A stretch of DNA of 53,425 nt from an uncultured Oscillospiraceae bacterium (GCA_934481445.1 CAKSPC010000014.1:1-53425), one strand, 5' to 3'. Numbered from the stretch's first letter, positions 24,118 through 33,648 are shown. Notes: generated from the sequence alone by a model not told the origin. Program-made: numbers and translations.

Positions 24118-24149
24118 ATTATAGCATATAATGAGTGAAAAATCTACAA
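24118..24149 (-). promoter_or_regulatory. Possible hydC promoter
   Basis: On the minus strand a consensus TATAAT (24118-24123) is clear. The only -35-like hexamer, TTGTAG (24144-24149), is 20 bases away, longer than usual, so the -35 assignment is weak. Confidence 0.42.
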
Positions 24150-24482
24150 AATTCTACGAAGAAATCCAAAGAAAATTAGCAGAATTTATGCTGAGTTATT
24201 TGGGCATTCTGCCAAATAGTCACAACTAACCGAAAGCAATATATCGAATTGTATATATTATTAACGTTATCTTTACGGTAATATGTTTTTCGGTAAACTG
24301 TCACAAAATGTCAGAACGGTGTTGTGAAAATAAATGAAAAACCGATTTAATAATTGTCTATTGTGCTGTTAGCGTTGCGCAGTGCGGCTGTTTTTGTGAA
24401 TTAAAAATAATTTCACGTGCAAATTCAGACGATTGTCAAAATCAAAAACGGGGCGGCAGTGGTTTGTTTTTTTAAAAAAATG

Positions 24483-24511
24483 TTGCAATATCTGTCTGAA
24501 TGGTGTATAAT
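24483..24511 (+). promoter_or_regulatory. Sigma-A promoter of the flagellar/chemotaxis operon
   Basis: TTGCAA (24483-24488) and consensus TATAAT (24506-24511) are 17 bases apart, 98 bases before flgB. This matches the vegetative-sigma control of the B. subtilis fla/che operon. Confidence 0.78.
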
Positions 24512-24608
24512 TGAATATGGAGAACTATAAGTAATGGGATAATTCTGCCCGGAAACAGGTAAAGTGCGTTTCTGCGCGGAATTACACAAAATAATTTGAG
24601 GTAACTTT

Positions 24609-24974
24609 ATGGCTTTATTTGATACAACTGCGTTCAGAATAACCGAGCAGGGTCTTTCGGTGCTCTGGCAGAAACAGCAGGTGATACAGCAGAACATTGC
24701 CAACGCCGATACGCCGCAGTATAAGTGCAAGTATCTTGAGTTCAGCGGCGTGCTGCGGGACAAACTGCGGGCTAACGGCAGCGTGAAAAAGGAACTCAAC
24801 CTCGCCTCAGCGATAATTACCGACTACACCACCAACGACCAGGGCGACAAGAACAACGTTGACAACGACACCCAGCAGGCAGAGCTCGCCAAGGCGCAGA
24901 TACAGTACGATGCCCTTATCAACCAGATGAACGGCAACTTCTCGCGCATAAAGAGCGCGATGATAACCAAGTGA
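24609..24974 (+). CDS. flgB: Flagellar basal-body proximal rod protein FlgB
   Basis: A 121-residue rod subunit exported through the flagellar type III gate. The N-terminal flg_bb_rod motif is present as QQNIANADTPQYKCKYLEF (residues about 29-47), and the C-terminal coiled region (AQIQYDALINQMN) packs in the rod core. Length and motif are typical. It is the first gene of the 29-gene flagellar run, preceded by TTGAGGT and a long leader from the sigma-A promoter. Confidence 0.93.
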   Translation: MALFDTTAFRITEQGLSVLWQKQQVIQQNIANADTPQYKCKYLEFSGVLRDKLRANGSVKKELNLASAIITDYTTNDQGDKNNVDNDTQQAELAKAQIQYDALINQMNGNFSRIKSAMITK

Positions 24975-24986
24975 CGGAGGTAACGC

Positions 24987-25445
24987 ATGGCTTTTCTGAG
25001 TTCACTTAATATCTCCCTTTCGGGAATGACTGCGGAGCGATTCCGCATGGATATAATCTCGCAGAACGTTTCCCGCGCGGACGACGTTGCGACCACCGCC
25101 GAGGATGTTTACAAGCGCCAGATGGTGGTTTTCGGAGAGGACAAGACCTTCAAGAACGTCCTGCGCACAAAGCTCGGCACGGGTGAAACGCACTTCCACA
25201 AGTACATACAGTACCGCGGCGTGCAGGCGGTTAAGGTCGTTGATGACCCTACCCCAGCCGAGCCGGTATACGACCCGACTCACCCCCTCGCCGATGAAAA
25301 CGGCTACATCTACGAAAGCAACGTTGATGTTGCAACGGAGCAGCTCGACGCCATCGAAGCGTCGAATATGTACGACGCGAACCTTGCCGTCTACGAGGCG
25401 GTAAAGTCCATGGCGCAGAAAGCGCTCAACATCGGCAACGTTTGA
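24987..25445 (+). CDS. flgC: Flagellar basal-body rod protein FlgC
   Basis: A 152-residue rod protein. The N-terminal LNISLSGMTAERFRMDIISQNVSRAD is a diverged flg_bb_rod motif (usually NxANAxT). The C-terminal EASNMYDANLAVYEAVKSM is the conserved D0 coiled-coil. It polymerises on FlgB in the proximal rod. The gene begins 12 bases after flgB with a CGGAGGTAA ribosome site. Confidence 0.93.
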   Translation: MAFLSSLNISLSGMTAERFRMDIISQNVSRADDVATTAEDVYKRQMVVFGEDKTFKNVLRTKLGTGETHFHKYIQYRGVQAVKVVDDPTPAEPVYDPTHPLADENGYIYESNVDVATEQLDAIEASNMYDANLAVYEAVKSMAQKALNIGNV

Positions 25446-25473
25446 TCTTAAATAAATCGGAAGGATACATAAA

Positions 25474-25779
25474 ATGGAACTGACACCTATTCAGGGCCTC
25501 GGCTCGATGCAGGCAATGCAGCCCCTCGAAACCGAGCAGATGGCAATAAAGACCGACAGCGCAAGCTTCCTTGATGTTTTCAGGGGCATGGTGGACAATG
25601 TCGTAGAAACAAACGAGCAGGTAGACCGCGACGCGATTGACATTATGCTCGGCAATATAGATGACCTCGCGCAGGTTCAGGCGAATATCACCAAGGCAAA
25701 CACCGCAGTAGAGCTGCTCACCACCGTAAAGAACGAGGTGCTCAGCGCATACAGCACTATTATCAATATGCAGGTATAG
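25474..25779 (+). CDS. fliE: Flagellar hook-basal body complex protein FliE
   Basis: A 101-residue adaptor between the FliF MS-ring and the FlgB rod. FLDVFRGMVDNVVETN (about 33-48) and the C-terminal NITKANTAVELLTTVKNEVLSAYSTIINMQV carry the family pattern: a long amphipathic helix ending in two conserved beta-forming segments. It has its own GGAAGGA ribosome site. The position between flgC and fliF is that of the Firmicutes operon. Confidence 0.93.
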   Translation: MELTPIQGLGSMQAMQPLETEQMAIKTDSASFLDVFRGMVDNVVETNEQVDRDAIDIMLGNIDDLAQVQANITKANTAVELLTTVKNEVLSAYSTIINMQV

Positions 25780-25842
25780 CCGCCTGAACATTGATAAATA
25801 GTCTGCCGCAGGTGCGGCTAAAAACGCGGAGGTCATTTTTTA

Positions 25843-27501
25843 ATGAACGAAAAACTTAAAAAGATCACAACCACCGTAAAGGATAAATGGTCGGGATTTT
25901 CCAAGATGGTAAAGATTCTTATCATTGCAGTGCCGATCGCGGTGATCGCAATAATAATTATTCTTTCGGTGATACTTAACCACAAGGACAGCACGGTGCT
26001 GTATTCGGGATTATCCACCGAGGAAGCAAGCGAGATCGCGGGCGTTATCAGCGGTCTCGGCGTGAGCGACGTTACGTTCACATCGGACGGCAGCGTTATC
26101 GTGCCGGAGGAGCAGGCGGATCACCTGCGCATGGAACTGATGGTGCAGGGCTATCCGAAGTCTTCTACCAACTACAACATCTGGAATGATGGCGTAGACC
26201 TCTGGTCGACGGATTCGGACAAGCGCGAGGTTCAGCGCCAGCAGCGCGAGACCCGCATTGCGGCTACACTGGCAACGCTTGACGCGGTGCAGACCGCCAC
26301 GGTGAACCTTGATACCGGCGAGAAGAAGGATTATGTCCTTGTCGAGGACAAGAGCGTTCCTACCTGCTCGATAGTGCTGAAGCTCCGCGACGGCTATGAG
26401 CTCACCAACGCCGAGGTGCGCGCGATATTCAACATGGTAACATCCAGCGTCGATGGACTTATCAACGACAATGTTTCCCTGATGGATACGCAGGGCAGAG
26501 AGTATGAATGGATCTCCGCCGAGGAAGAGGAGAACGGACAGCGCGACGCGTCGGGAGTTCTCGTCGCAGCGAAGCGGCTGAAATTCCAGCGCGAGATGCA
26601 GGCTGCCATCAAGGACGACCTTGACGAATGGCTCACCAAGATCTACGGCGAAAACGGCTACGCCATCAACGTAAGCGCGCTGCTCAACTACGATCAGATG
26701 ACCACCAGCAAGGACGAATATTTCCCTGTTGACGAAAACAACACCGGCGTCACCAACCATGAGATACACGTTACCGAGGGCGGCACGCTGGACGCGAACG
26801 GAAACATTGTCGGAGTAACTCCCAACGCGGACGCTTCTCCGGATTACCCCACGCTTGAGGGAATTGAGGACGGTCAGAGCTACTATTATAAAAAGGACGA
26901 GCTCCAGTATGATGTTACCAACATCAAGACGGAGATAATCAAGGACGGATATTCCATCGACAATCTTTCCGTTGCGGTCATGCTGAACACAAACAGCCTG
27001 ACGCAGGCGGAGCGCGAGGCTATACAGGATCTCGTTGCAAACGCGGCGGGAACCGATGTGGCTAATGTTTCGGTATTCAACACGACGTTCGCGCTGAAAA
27101 ACAACGGCGGCACTACCGCAAACGGAGATTTCCTCGATATCACAACAAGACCTGTTGATTCTTACAGAAATATGCTTTTGTATATTGTTGTCGGCCTCGG
27201 CATACTGCTTATACTGCTGCTTATCATCTCGCTGTTTATGAGCAGAAGCCGCAAGAAAAAGATCAGACACAGACAGGAACAGGCCCTTGCGGCCGCGGCT
27301 GCGGCAAATGCGGGCACTGCTCCCGCGGCGGCGGATCAGGAGACCCCCGAAGAGGTGGATTTCAACATCGCCAGCCTTACCGAAGAAGCAAACAAGGATT
27401 CCCGCGAAACTATACTCAAGCGCGAGATCGCCGAGTTCTCCAACACGAACCCCGAGATCGTGGCTTCTATCATCAAGAATATGCTCCGCGAGGAAAAGTG
27501 A
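25843..27501 (+). CDS. fliF: Flagellar MS-ring protein FliF
   Basis: A 552-residue membrane ring protein. The first membrane helix is near residues 23-45. The periplasmic-side ring-building motifs follow (VLYSGLSTEEASEIAG, the QGYPKSSTNY segment, RQQRETRIAATLATLDAV and ASVVLxL-like CSIVLKLRDG). A second helix lies near 444-467, with a cytoplasmic tail ending in the FliG-binding segment ETILKREIAEFSNTNPEIVASIIKNML. The tail carries an Ala-rich linker. It forms the base on which rod, switch and export gate assemble. Confidence 0.93.
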   Translation: MNEKLKKITTTVKDKWSGFSKMVKILIIAVPIAVIAIIIILSVILNHKDSTVLYSGLSTEEASEIAGVISGLGVSDVTFTSDGSVIVPEEQADHLRMELMVQGYPKSSTNYNIWNDGVDLWSTDSDKREVQRQQRETRIAATLATLDAVQTATVNLDTGEKKDYVLVEDKSVPTCSIVLKLRDGYELTNAEVRAIFNMVTSSVDGLINDNVSLMDTQGREYEWISAEEEENGQRDASGVLVAAKRLKFQREMQAAIKDDLDEWLTKIYGENGYAINVSALLNYDQMTTSKDEYFPVDENNTGVTNHEIHVTEGGTLDANGNIVGVTPNADASPDYPTLEGIEDGQSYYYKKDELQYDVTNIKTEIIKDGYSIDNLSVAVMLNTNSLTQAEREAIQDLVANAAGTDVANVSVFNTTFALKNNGGTTANGDFLDITTRPVDSYRNMLLYIVVGLGILLILLLIISLFMSRSRKKKIRHRQEQALAAAAAANAGTAPAAADQETPEEVDFNIASLTEEANKDSRETILKREIAEFSNTNPEIVASIIKNMLREEK

Positions 27502-27521
27502 CCGCGAAGGGAGGAATTTGA

Positions 27522-28535
27522 ATGGCAGCAGACAAGAACGAGCTTGCACCCGCGAAAAAGATCGCGCTGGTCATGGCTTCTATGGGAGCGGAAAATGCCT
27601 CCAATATATATAAGCACCTTTCCGACACCGAGGTCGAGGAGATATCCGTCGAGCTTGCAAGGATGGAATACCATTCCGTCGACGAGGTCGAGGAAGTGCT
27701 CAACGAGTTCTACGAGCTGTGTCTTACGCAGAAAGTAGTCGCCGAGGGCGGCTATGACTACGCAAGGACAGTACTCGAAAAGGCTTTCGGCGAGGAAGCG
27801 GCTAACGCGCTTATCTCCCGCATTACAAAGCAGCTTAAGACGAAATCCTTCGACTTCGTAAGAAAAGCGGACTACAAGAATCTGCTGGCTATCGTGCAGA
27901 ACGAGCACCCGCAGACCATCGCGCTCATTCTTTCCTACGCAAGGACGGATCAGGCGTCCGCTATACTTTCCGAGCTTCCCAAGGAGAAGCGCGTTGAGGT
28001 CGTAGAGCGCATAGCGAATATGGACCGCGCTTCACCCGAGGTGGTAAAGGCGATAGAGGAGTCCCTCGAAAAGAAGTTCGCGAGCCTTTCCACTGCGGAT
28101 TCCATGGAGGTCGGCGGTATCAACTATGTTGCGGAGATCATGAACAATGTCGACCGCGCAACGGAGAAGTACATATTCGACGAGCTGTCCGCCCGCGATC
28201 AGAAGCTGGCAGACCTCATCAAGCAGAAGATGTTCGTGTTCGAGGATATCGTCAAGCTGGATTCTCAGGCAATTCAGGAATTCACAAAGCAGGTCGAGTC
28301 CAAGGATCTTGCCGTTGCCCTCAAGGGCTCCACGCAGGAGGTTGCGGAGTGCATCTTCGCGAACATTTCCTCCCGCGCGAGGGAGAATCTGCAGGCGGAT
28401 ATCGAGTATCTGCACAATGTGCGTATGCGCGATGTCGAGGAGGCTCAGCAGAGGATCGTCGGCGTTATCAGAAAGCTGGAACAGGATCAGGTCATCACCA
28501 TCACTCACGGCAGCGGCGACGAGATAATCGCATAA
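27522..28535 (+). CDS. fliG: Flagellar motor switch protein FliG
   Basis: A 337-residue rotor protein of normal length. The N-terminal FliF-binding domain is followed by the middle domain with the NEHPQTIALILSY motif (usually EHPQTIA). The C-terminal torque domain has FEDIVKLDSQAIQEFTKQVESKDLAVALKG, carrying the charged residues that face MotA. It couples stator force to rotation and reverses direction when CheY-P binds the switch. Ribosome site AAGGGAGG precedes the ATG, 20 bases after fliF. Confidence 0.94.
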   Translation: MAADKNELAPAKKIALVMASMGAENASNIYKHLSDTEVEEISVELARMEYHSVDEVEEVLNEFYELCLTQKVVAEGGYDYARTVLEKAFGEEAANALISRITKQLKTKSFDFVRKADYKNLLAIVQNEHPQTIALILSYARTDQASAILSELPKEKRVEVVERIANMDRASPEVVKAIEESLEKKFASLSTADSMEVGGINYVAEIMNNVDRATEKYIFDELSARDQKLADLIKQKMFVFEDIVKLDSQAIQEFTKQVESKDLAVALKGSTQEVAECIFANISSRARENLQADIEYLHNVRMRDVEEAQQRIVGVIRKLEQDQVITITHGSGDEIIA

Positions 28536-28562
28536 CGCCGAGGTGGCAACGGAGGTATTTGA

Positions 28563-29438
28563 TTGTCTGTATTGAAAGTTGGCTCCGTCCGCTGCGGCGG
28601 CGGGGTGGATATATCGAACAGGGTGGAGCTGCACAGGCAGGAGTTTCCCGTATTGAATACGGAAGAAGAGCCGCCGCACGAGCAGCTGCCCGACAGGGAA
28701 AAGCTGCTCGACGAGCGCGAAAGCAGGATAGCGCAGCTCGAGGCGGAGCTTACGGCGCAGCGCCGGCAGCTTGATCTGCTCAAGGAGCAGTACATTGAAC
28801 AGGGCAAGGAAGTCATTCTTGAAGCTAAAAGGCGCGCTGATGGGATAGTTTCCGCTGCGCAGCAGAATGCCGATGAAATAACAGCAGACGCCGAAAACAA
28901 CCGCGAGGGCGTTTTCATCAAGGCAAAGGCGGAGGGCTTCGAGCAGGGCAGAAAGGACGGCGTTGAGGCGTGTCTTGCGCAGGGCAGGGATATCCTCGAC
29001 GAAGCGAAGGCGTATTCGGAGAAAATTAACTCCGAAAAGGCGGCGCTGTTCGAAAAATATGAAAAAGACATCTACGAAACCGTAATGGATATCGCCAACA
29101 AGGTAACGCTGGACAGCATGAGCGTCAAGGACGGCACGGCTGCGAAGAAGCTTATCAAAAAGGCGGCAAAGGAATTCCGCAGCTCGCAGCTTGTGCGCAT
29201 AACGCTCGACAAGAACGGCGCCAGCGAGGAACTTGCGGGGGATTACGAATATCTCAGGGAGCTTTGCGGCGGCGCGGAGCACGTTGAGGTAGAGCTGCTG
29301 CCAGACGCAGAGCAGGGAACTGTCATCGTCGACAACGGCAGCGAGATAACCGACGCGGGCATCCGGACCCAGCTTCGCATGATACGCGAGCTTGGCAGCG
29401 GAAAGTTCCGCGGAGGAAACGAACACTCGGACGAGTAA
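28563..29438 (+). CDS. fliH: Flagellar export ATPase regulator FliH
   Basis: A 291-residue elongated coiled-coil protein that holds the FliI ATPase at the export gate. Residues about 45-135 are a long Glu/Gln/Lys-rich coiled coil, and the C-terminal half resembles the V-ATPase E-subunit fold (ANKVTLDSMS, VIVDNGSEITDAGIRTQL). The start is TTG, supported by GGAGGT 6 bases upstream; no ATG fits. It lies between fliG and fliI as in other Firmicutes operons. Confidence 0.87.
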   Translation: MSVLKVGSVRCGGGVDISNRVELHRQEFPVLNTEEEPPHEQLPDREKLLDERESRIAQLEAELTAQRRQLDLLKEQYIEQGKEVILEAKRRADGIVSAAQQNADEITADAENNREGVFIKAKAEGFEQGRKDGVEACLAQGRDILDEAKAYSEKINSEKAALFEKYEKDIYETVMDIANKVTLDSMSVKDGTAAKKLIKKAAKEFRSSQLVRITLDKNGASEELAGDYEYLRELCGGAEHVEVELLPDAEQGTVIVDNGSEITDAGIRTQLRMIRELGSGKFRGGNEHSDE

Positions 29439-29460
29439 AGTCACGGCGGGAGGTATTCAG

Positions 29461-30783
29461 TTGGAATTTGATTACGGAAAATTCCGCGAGGAGATCGACA
29501 AAACGGACACCTTCCGTTACATGGGCAAGATAGAAAAGATAGTCGGCATGACCATCGAAGCCAGCGGTCCGCAGTGTAATATCGGCGATGTCTGCCGCAT
29601 ATTCTCAAAGGATATGACGAGCTACATCAGGGCGGAGGTAGTCGGCTTCAATAAGAGCAACATTCTACTCATGCCGTACACCGAGATTGAGGGCATAGGC
29701 CCGGGCAGTATCGTTGACAACACCGGCGGAAAGCTCAATGTAAAGGCGGGCGCAGGGCTTATCGGAAGAATAGTCGACGCCACCGGCAACCCGCTGGACG
29801 GCGGTCCCGAGATTGAATACACCGACGAAGTTCCCATCACGGGAATACCCGTAAACCCGTTCACAAGACCTCCCATAAAGGACACCATCGAGCTCGGCGT
29901 TAAGGCGATAGACGGTATGCTGACCATGGGCAAGGGACAAAGAATGGGCATATTCGCAGGCTCGGGCGTCGGAAAATCCACGCTGATGGGCATGATCGCG
30001 CGAAAGGTCAGGGCGGACGTTAACGTCATCGCGCTGGTCGGCGAGCGTGGCAGAGAGGTGCGCGAGTTTATCGAGCGCGATCTCGGCGAAGAGGGCATGG
30101 CGCGGTCGGTGCTTGTCGTTGCGACGAGCGACCAGCCTGCAATGATGCGAAGCAAGTGCCCGCTTACCGCCACGGCGATAGCGGAGTATTTCATGAAGCA
30201 GGGCAAGGATGTGCTGCTGATGATGGACAGCCTTACGCGTTACGCCATGGCGCTGCGCGAAGTCGGGCTGTCGACGGGCGAGCCTCCCATCGCGAGGGGC
30301 TACACGCCGTCGATTTACAGCAATATGCCCAAGCTGCTGGAGCGCGCGGGAAATTTCCCCGAGGGCTCGATAACGGGAATCTACACCGTGCTCGTTGAGG
30401 GCGACGACACCAACGAGCCGATAGCGGATACGGTGCGCGGTATCATCGACGGACACATAATCCTGTCGAGAAAAATTGCGGCGCAGAACCATTATCCCGC
30501 GATAGATATTTTGCAGAGCGTATCCCGACTTATGTCGGAGATAGTCACCCCGGAGCAGAAAGCGGCGGCGGGAAAGCTGCGCAACCTGCTCTCCCTTTAC
30601 AACAACAACTACGACCTCATCTCCATCGGAGCATACAAGCACGGCACAAATCCGCAGCTTGACGAGGCGATAAGAAAAATAGACAAGATAAACGGATTTC
30701 TCATGCAGGCGGTTGGCGAGAGCTTCAGCTACCCCGAAACGGTGCAGCTCCTGCTTGACGCGGTCGGCGATGAGAAGAAGTAA
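29461..30783 (+). CDS. fliI: Flagellum-specific export ATPase FliI
   Basis: A 440-residue F1-beta-like hexameric ATPase that energises unloading of export substrates. The Walker A loop is GSGVGKSTLM (about 176-185), VGERGREVREF follows, Walker B is VLLMMDSLTRYA, and SxxR-like GEPPIARGYTPS is present. I start at TTG 29461, 6 bases after GGGAGGT. An upstream in-frame start would overlap fliH and add unrelated residues. The family normally has 430-445 residues, which agrees. Confidence 0.93.
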   Translation: MEFDYGKFREEIDKTDTFRYMGKIEKIVGMTIEASGPQCNIGDVCRIFSKDMTSYIRAEVVGFNKSNILLMPYTEIEGIGPGSIVDNTGGKLNVKAGAGLIGRIVDATGNPLDGGPEIEYTDEVPITGIPVNPFTRPPIKDTIELGVKAIDGMLTMGKGQRMGIFAGSGVGKSTLMGMIARKVRADVNVIALVGERGREVREFIERDLGEEGMARSVLVVATSDQPAMMRSKCPLTATAIAEYFMKQGKDVLLMMDSLTRYAMALREVGLSTGEPPIARGYTPSIYSNMPKLLERAGNFPEGSITGIYTVLVEGDDTNEPIADTVRGIIDGHIILSRKIAAQNHYPAIDILQSVSRLMSEIVTPEQKAAAGKLRNLLSLYNNNYDLISIGAYKHGTNPQLDEAIRKIDKINGFLMQAVGESFSYPETVQLLLDAVGDEKK

Positions 30784-30794
30784 GGTGAGCGTTT

Positions 30795-31244
30795 TTGAAG
30801 AAGTTTCATTTTACACTTGAAAAGCTGAAAGATTTCCGCGACCAGGAGCTCGACAGGCAGAAAAACGCGCTCAGCGCGCTGCAGGCGGAGCTCCGCAGGA
30901 TAAACGACACGGCGGAGTCGCTGCGCGTTAAAGTTGCGGAGCAGAGCGAGCAGCTTGCGCAGGTATGCGCGGCGGGCGCGGCGGCAAGCGATGTCGCCAT
31001 GCGGAAGAGGTACATCGTAACGCTCCAGCAGGAGATACACCTCCGCGAACAGCAGGCGGTGGAAAAACAGCAGGAGATCGACAGGCAGCTTGACGTCGTC
31101 GTTGAGGCGACCAAGGATGTAAAGACGCTCGAAAAGCTCGAGGAAAAGCAGCTTGAGGAGTACAAGGCGCTCGAAACCAAGGAAAACGAGCAGTTCATCG
31201 AGGAGTTCGTAAGCGGGCAGACGGTCCGCGCGGGCATTCACTGA
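30795..31244 (+). CDS. fliJ: Flagellar FliJ export chaperone-like protein
   Basis: A 149-residue, almost entirely coiled-coil protein rich in Glu, Gln, Lys and Arg (FHFTLEKLKDFRDQELDRQK start). FliJ sits in the FliI hexamer like the gamma stalk of ATP synthase and helps open the export gate. It starts with TTG, preceded by AAGGTGAG. Identification rests on size, coiled-coil pattern, the N-terminal motif and the position after fliI. Confidence 0.86.
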   Translation: MKKFHFTLEKLKDFRDQELDRQKNALSALQAELRRINDTAESLRVKVAEQSEQLAQVCAAGAAASDVAMRKRYIVTLQQEIHLREQQAVEKQQEIDRQLDVVVEATKDVKTLEKLEEKQLEEYKALETKENEQFIEEFVSGQTVRAGIH

Positions 31245-31297
31245 TATCTCGGCGAAAGCCTTGATATATATTGAATAACGTGGAAGGAGGTGAGAAA

Positions 31298-32803
31298 ATG
31301 GCAGTAGCAATGAACACGGGCGGGTATTTCAGGAGCGATTTCATGATATCCGACGCGGCGATACCCATGCAGCTTGATGAGCTCGAGGCAGAGCAGTCTG
31401 CGAAATTTGCGGAGCTTCTCGGAGCATTCGGCACATCGGACGCGAATGTCACCGACACTGAACAGGCGGTGCTTGACGAAGCTGTGGAATCGGAGCTTGC
31501 GGATATGTCGGAGAAAGCGCTGAACGAGGTGCTGAAAGCCGTGGCAGGCGATAAGGCACAGACGGATAAGGCTGTTCCCGTAAAAAAGGCGGACAATTCC
31601 GAAGAAGCGCAGGCGGAAAAAATCGACGAAAATATCGTTCCCGACAATGCAATGATGATGTTCGGCACGAACATGACGATCATCGAAAGCGCATCGGACG
31701 AGTTTGGCGAGATAACATCAGCGCTCGCGGCGGACGAAACATCGGCACCAACGGAAAACACCGAGCCGATACAGCTGTCGCAGACAGAGCAGCCCGTGCA
31801 GCAGATGCAGCAGGACGTAAGTCAGGCGGCGGATATCGCGCAGGACATTCCGACGATAAACGCACAGGCGCAGCAGGCAGTCCCCACGGACGACGCAGCG
31901 CAGGCTAAGCCTACGGAAACAGCCGTCAACACGCAGAGCGCTCCCGAAAAGACCGATACGGCCGGCAGAACGGATATCTATGTTTCCGCCGGGAAGCAGA
32001 TCGAGCAGCCCCGGCAGCAGTCCGAGCAGGGCGAAAGCGGCTCCGATTTTGCACAGACACTGGGCGGCGAAAAGGCGCAGGCGCTTGCAAATGCGGCGGA
32101 AAAGGGCGAGATATCCCGTCCCGAGGTGAGAATCTTCACGGTGGAAAAGCAGAACGCGCCCGAGGATAAGGCGGAACTTCCTACGGAAGAACAGCCCGGA
32201 ACTCCGACAATGCAGACCACGCTGAAAAGCAAGATAAGCTCCGCATCGGATGAGCTTGAGATGCTGAAAAGCGCAAGAACCGTGCGTCAGTCAGAAAAGA
32301 CCGAACAGCCCGACACCAGCGAAGCCCCCGTTATCCGACAGGCAGTGCCGCAGGATACATCGGTACGCACCGAAGCGGGCGCGCCCGAGGTAAAGCGGGA
32401 GGAGATCGTAAGGCAGGCGGCGGAGCTTGTCAGAACCGCGATAACCGAAAACACATCCGACCCCGAAAAGACCGAATACAGCATCACGCTGGATCCCGAG
32501 GAGCTTGGCAAAATAACCGTAAAGCTTACAAAGGCGGCGGACGGAGCGGTATCCGTAACGGTGGCGGCGGAAAGATCGGCGACGCAGCGCATTCTCGAGC
32601 AGAACAGCGCAATGCTTCAGGACAGCCTGAAAAGCAGCGGCGTAAGGCTCGAAAACTGGCAGACGGTCAACGCTTCCGAGCGCGAAAACTACGCGCAGGA
32701 TTACAACGGCAGCAGCAAGAACCCCTATTACCGCGAAGAACCGCAGCAGGAGCCCGATAACGACGGCGACAGCACATTTGCGGAACTTATAGCGGCAATG
32801 TAA
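31298..32803 (+). CDS. fliK: Flagellar hook-length control protein FliK
   Basis: A 501-residue secreted ruler protein. Most of the chain (about 1-380) is low-complexity, Gln/Ala/Glu/Thr-rich and probably unfolded. The conserved C-terminal Flg_hook domain lies near 395-470 (ITLDPEELGKITVKL, then QRILEQNSAMLQDSLKSSGVRL). It measures hook length and switches FlhB specificity. I chose the ATG at 31298, behind an excellent GGAAGGAGGTGAG site, over a TTG 27 bases upstream. The motE-like gene often found between fliJ and fliK is absent. Confidence 0.87.
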   Translation: MAVAMNTGGYFRSDFMISDAAIPMQLDELEAEQSAKFAELLGAFGTSDANVTDTEQAVLDEAVESELADMSEKALNEVLKAVAGDKAQTDKAVPVKKADNSEEAQAEKIDENIVPDNAMMMFGTNMTIIESASDEFGEITSALAADETSAPTENTEPIQLSQTEQPVQQMQQDVSQAADIAQDIPTINAQAQQAVPTDDAAQAKPTETAVNTQSAPEKTDTAGRTDIYVSAGKQIEQPRQQSEQGESGSDFAQTLGGEKAQALANAAEKGEISRPEVRIFTVEKQNAPEDKAELPTEEQPGTPTMQTTLKSKISSASDELEMLKSARTVRQSEKTEQPDTSEAPVIRQAVPQDTSVRTEAGAPEVKREEIVRQAAELVRTAITENTSDPEKTEYSITLDPEELGKITVKLTKAADGAVSVTVAAERSATQRILEQNSAMLQDSLKSSGVRLENWQTVNASERENYAQDYNGSSKNPYYREEPQQEPDNDGDSTFAELIAAM

Positions 32804-32826
32804 ATTCAGAGAAAGGAGAGATGGAT

Positions 32827-33630
32827 TTGGCAGACACGGTCAATAATGTGCTTTCCAGCAGCGAGCAGATCGCGGCGAACTACGAAAAATACAAGGACAG
32901 ATTCAAGGATTCCACAAGCGAGCTTGTAAATTCGCAGACGTTCCTGAGCCTTCTTGTGGCGGAAATGACAAATCAGGACCCTCTCGAGCCTACCTCCAAC
33001 ACGGAATTCATCACGCAGATGGCGCAGTTCACATCGCTCCAGTATGCGCAGGATTCCAGCACCTACGCCAAGGCAAACTACGCTTCCTCCCTCGTGGGAA
33101 AGACGGTCACGGCGAGCATGATGGACGGCGGCGAGCTTGTTACAAAGACAGGCGTGGTCGAAAAGGTAGTAAAGAACGGCAGCGATTACACGGTTTATAT
33201 CGACGGTAAGGGCTTTGACATTTCCAAGGTAACTTCGGTTGCGGACGGCGCTTCCGGCGGAACGATTTCTTCGGGCAGTCTCGGCGACAGGATCGCGGCA
33301 GCTTCCATGATGATAGGAATGTACGCGACGGTCAACGCGAAAACCGATAAGGGCACCGCAGTGGACGCGGGCATAGTTGAGTCCGTACAGGCAAAGAACG
33401 GCGAGATAAGCGTGGTCATCAACGGCGTATCCTACAAGGCGGAGGATGTGGTCGAGGTCAAGTACGCGACTATCCCCGATGACGGCAAGACCGACGACAA
33501 GACCGAGGAAACCGGCGCGGCGCAGTCCGAGCAGATGGCGGCGGCATTTGTTGAGCAGAGGGGCGTTGTGGTTCCCGAAGTAATTGAGGACGATATCGAG
33601 GATCTTGAAGATCTTGCGGATATCCTATAA
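32827..33630 (+). CDS. flgD: Flagellar hook assembly (capping) protein FlgD
   Basis: About 267 residues. The N-terminal signature FLSLLVAEMTNQDPLEPTSN followed by TEFITQMAQFTSLQ is the FlgD scaffold motif. The middle forms beta domains (SLVGKTV, FDISKVTSV), and the tail is unusually acidic (VIEDDIEDLEDLADIL). It caps the growing hook and is lost on completion. The ATG at 32821 lies only 2 bases after GGAG. TTG at 32827 has 8-base spacing, so I prefer TTG, in keeping with other starts in this operon. Confidence 0.87.
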   Translation: MADTVNNVLSSSEQIAANYEKYKDRFKDSTSELVNSQTFLSLLVAEMTNQDPLEPTSNTEFITQMAQFTSLQYAQDSSTYAKANYASSLVGKTVTASMMDGGELVTKTGVVEKVVKNGSDYTVYIDGKGFDISKVTSVADGASGGTISSGSLGDRIAAASMMIGMYATVNAKTDKGTAVDAGIVESVQAKNGEISVVINGVSYKAEDVVEVKYATIPDDGKTDDKTEETGAAQSEQMAAAFVEQRGVVVPEVIEDDIEDLEDLADIL

Positions 33631-33648
33631 CGGCACGGAGGCTATAAT

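Larger units (their letters stand above)
23969..24608. other. Divergent control region between hydrogenase and flagellar operons
   Basis: A 640-base AT-rich gap. From left to right it contains the hydC leader, a Rex-like operator (24085-24102), a minus-strand -10 box (24118-24123), an inverted repeat ATTTGG-8 bases-CCAAAT (24198-24217), and the flagellar sigma-A promoter (24483-24511). The stretch 24220-24480 shows no clear structure. A 32-codon open frame at 24131-24229 has no ribosome site and is not called. Confidence 0.65.

Noticed and set aside
24131..24229. 32-codon open frame starting MSEKSTKFYEE in the hydrogenase-flagellar gap
   Set aside because: No Shine-Dalgarno sequence, and its start coincides with the promoter region of hydC; no recognisable family.
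24249..24267. Second Rex-like site in the hydrogenase-flagellar gap
   Set aside because: TTGTATA and TTAACGT are 5 bases apart instead of 4 and one half-site is poor.
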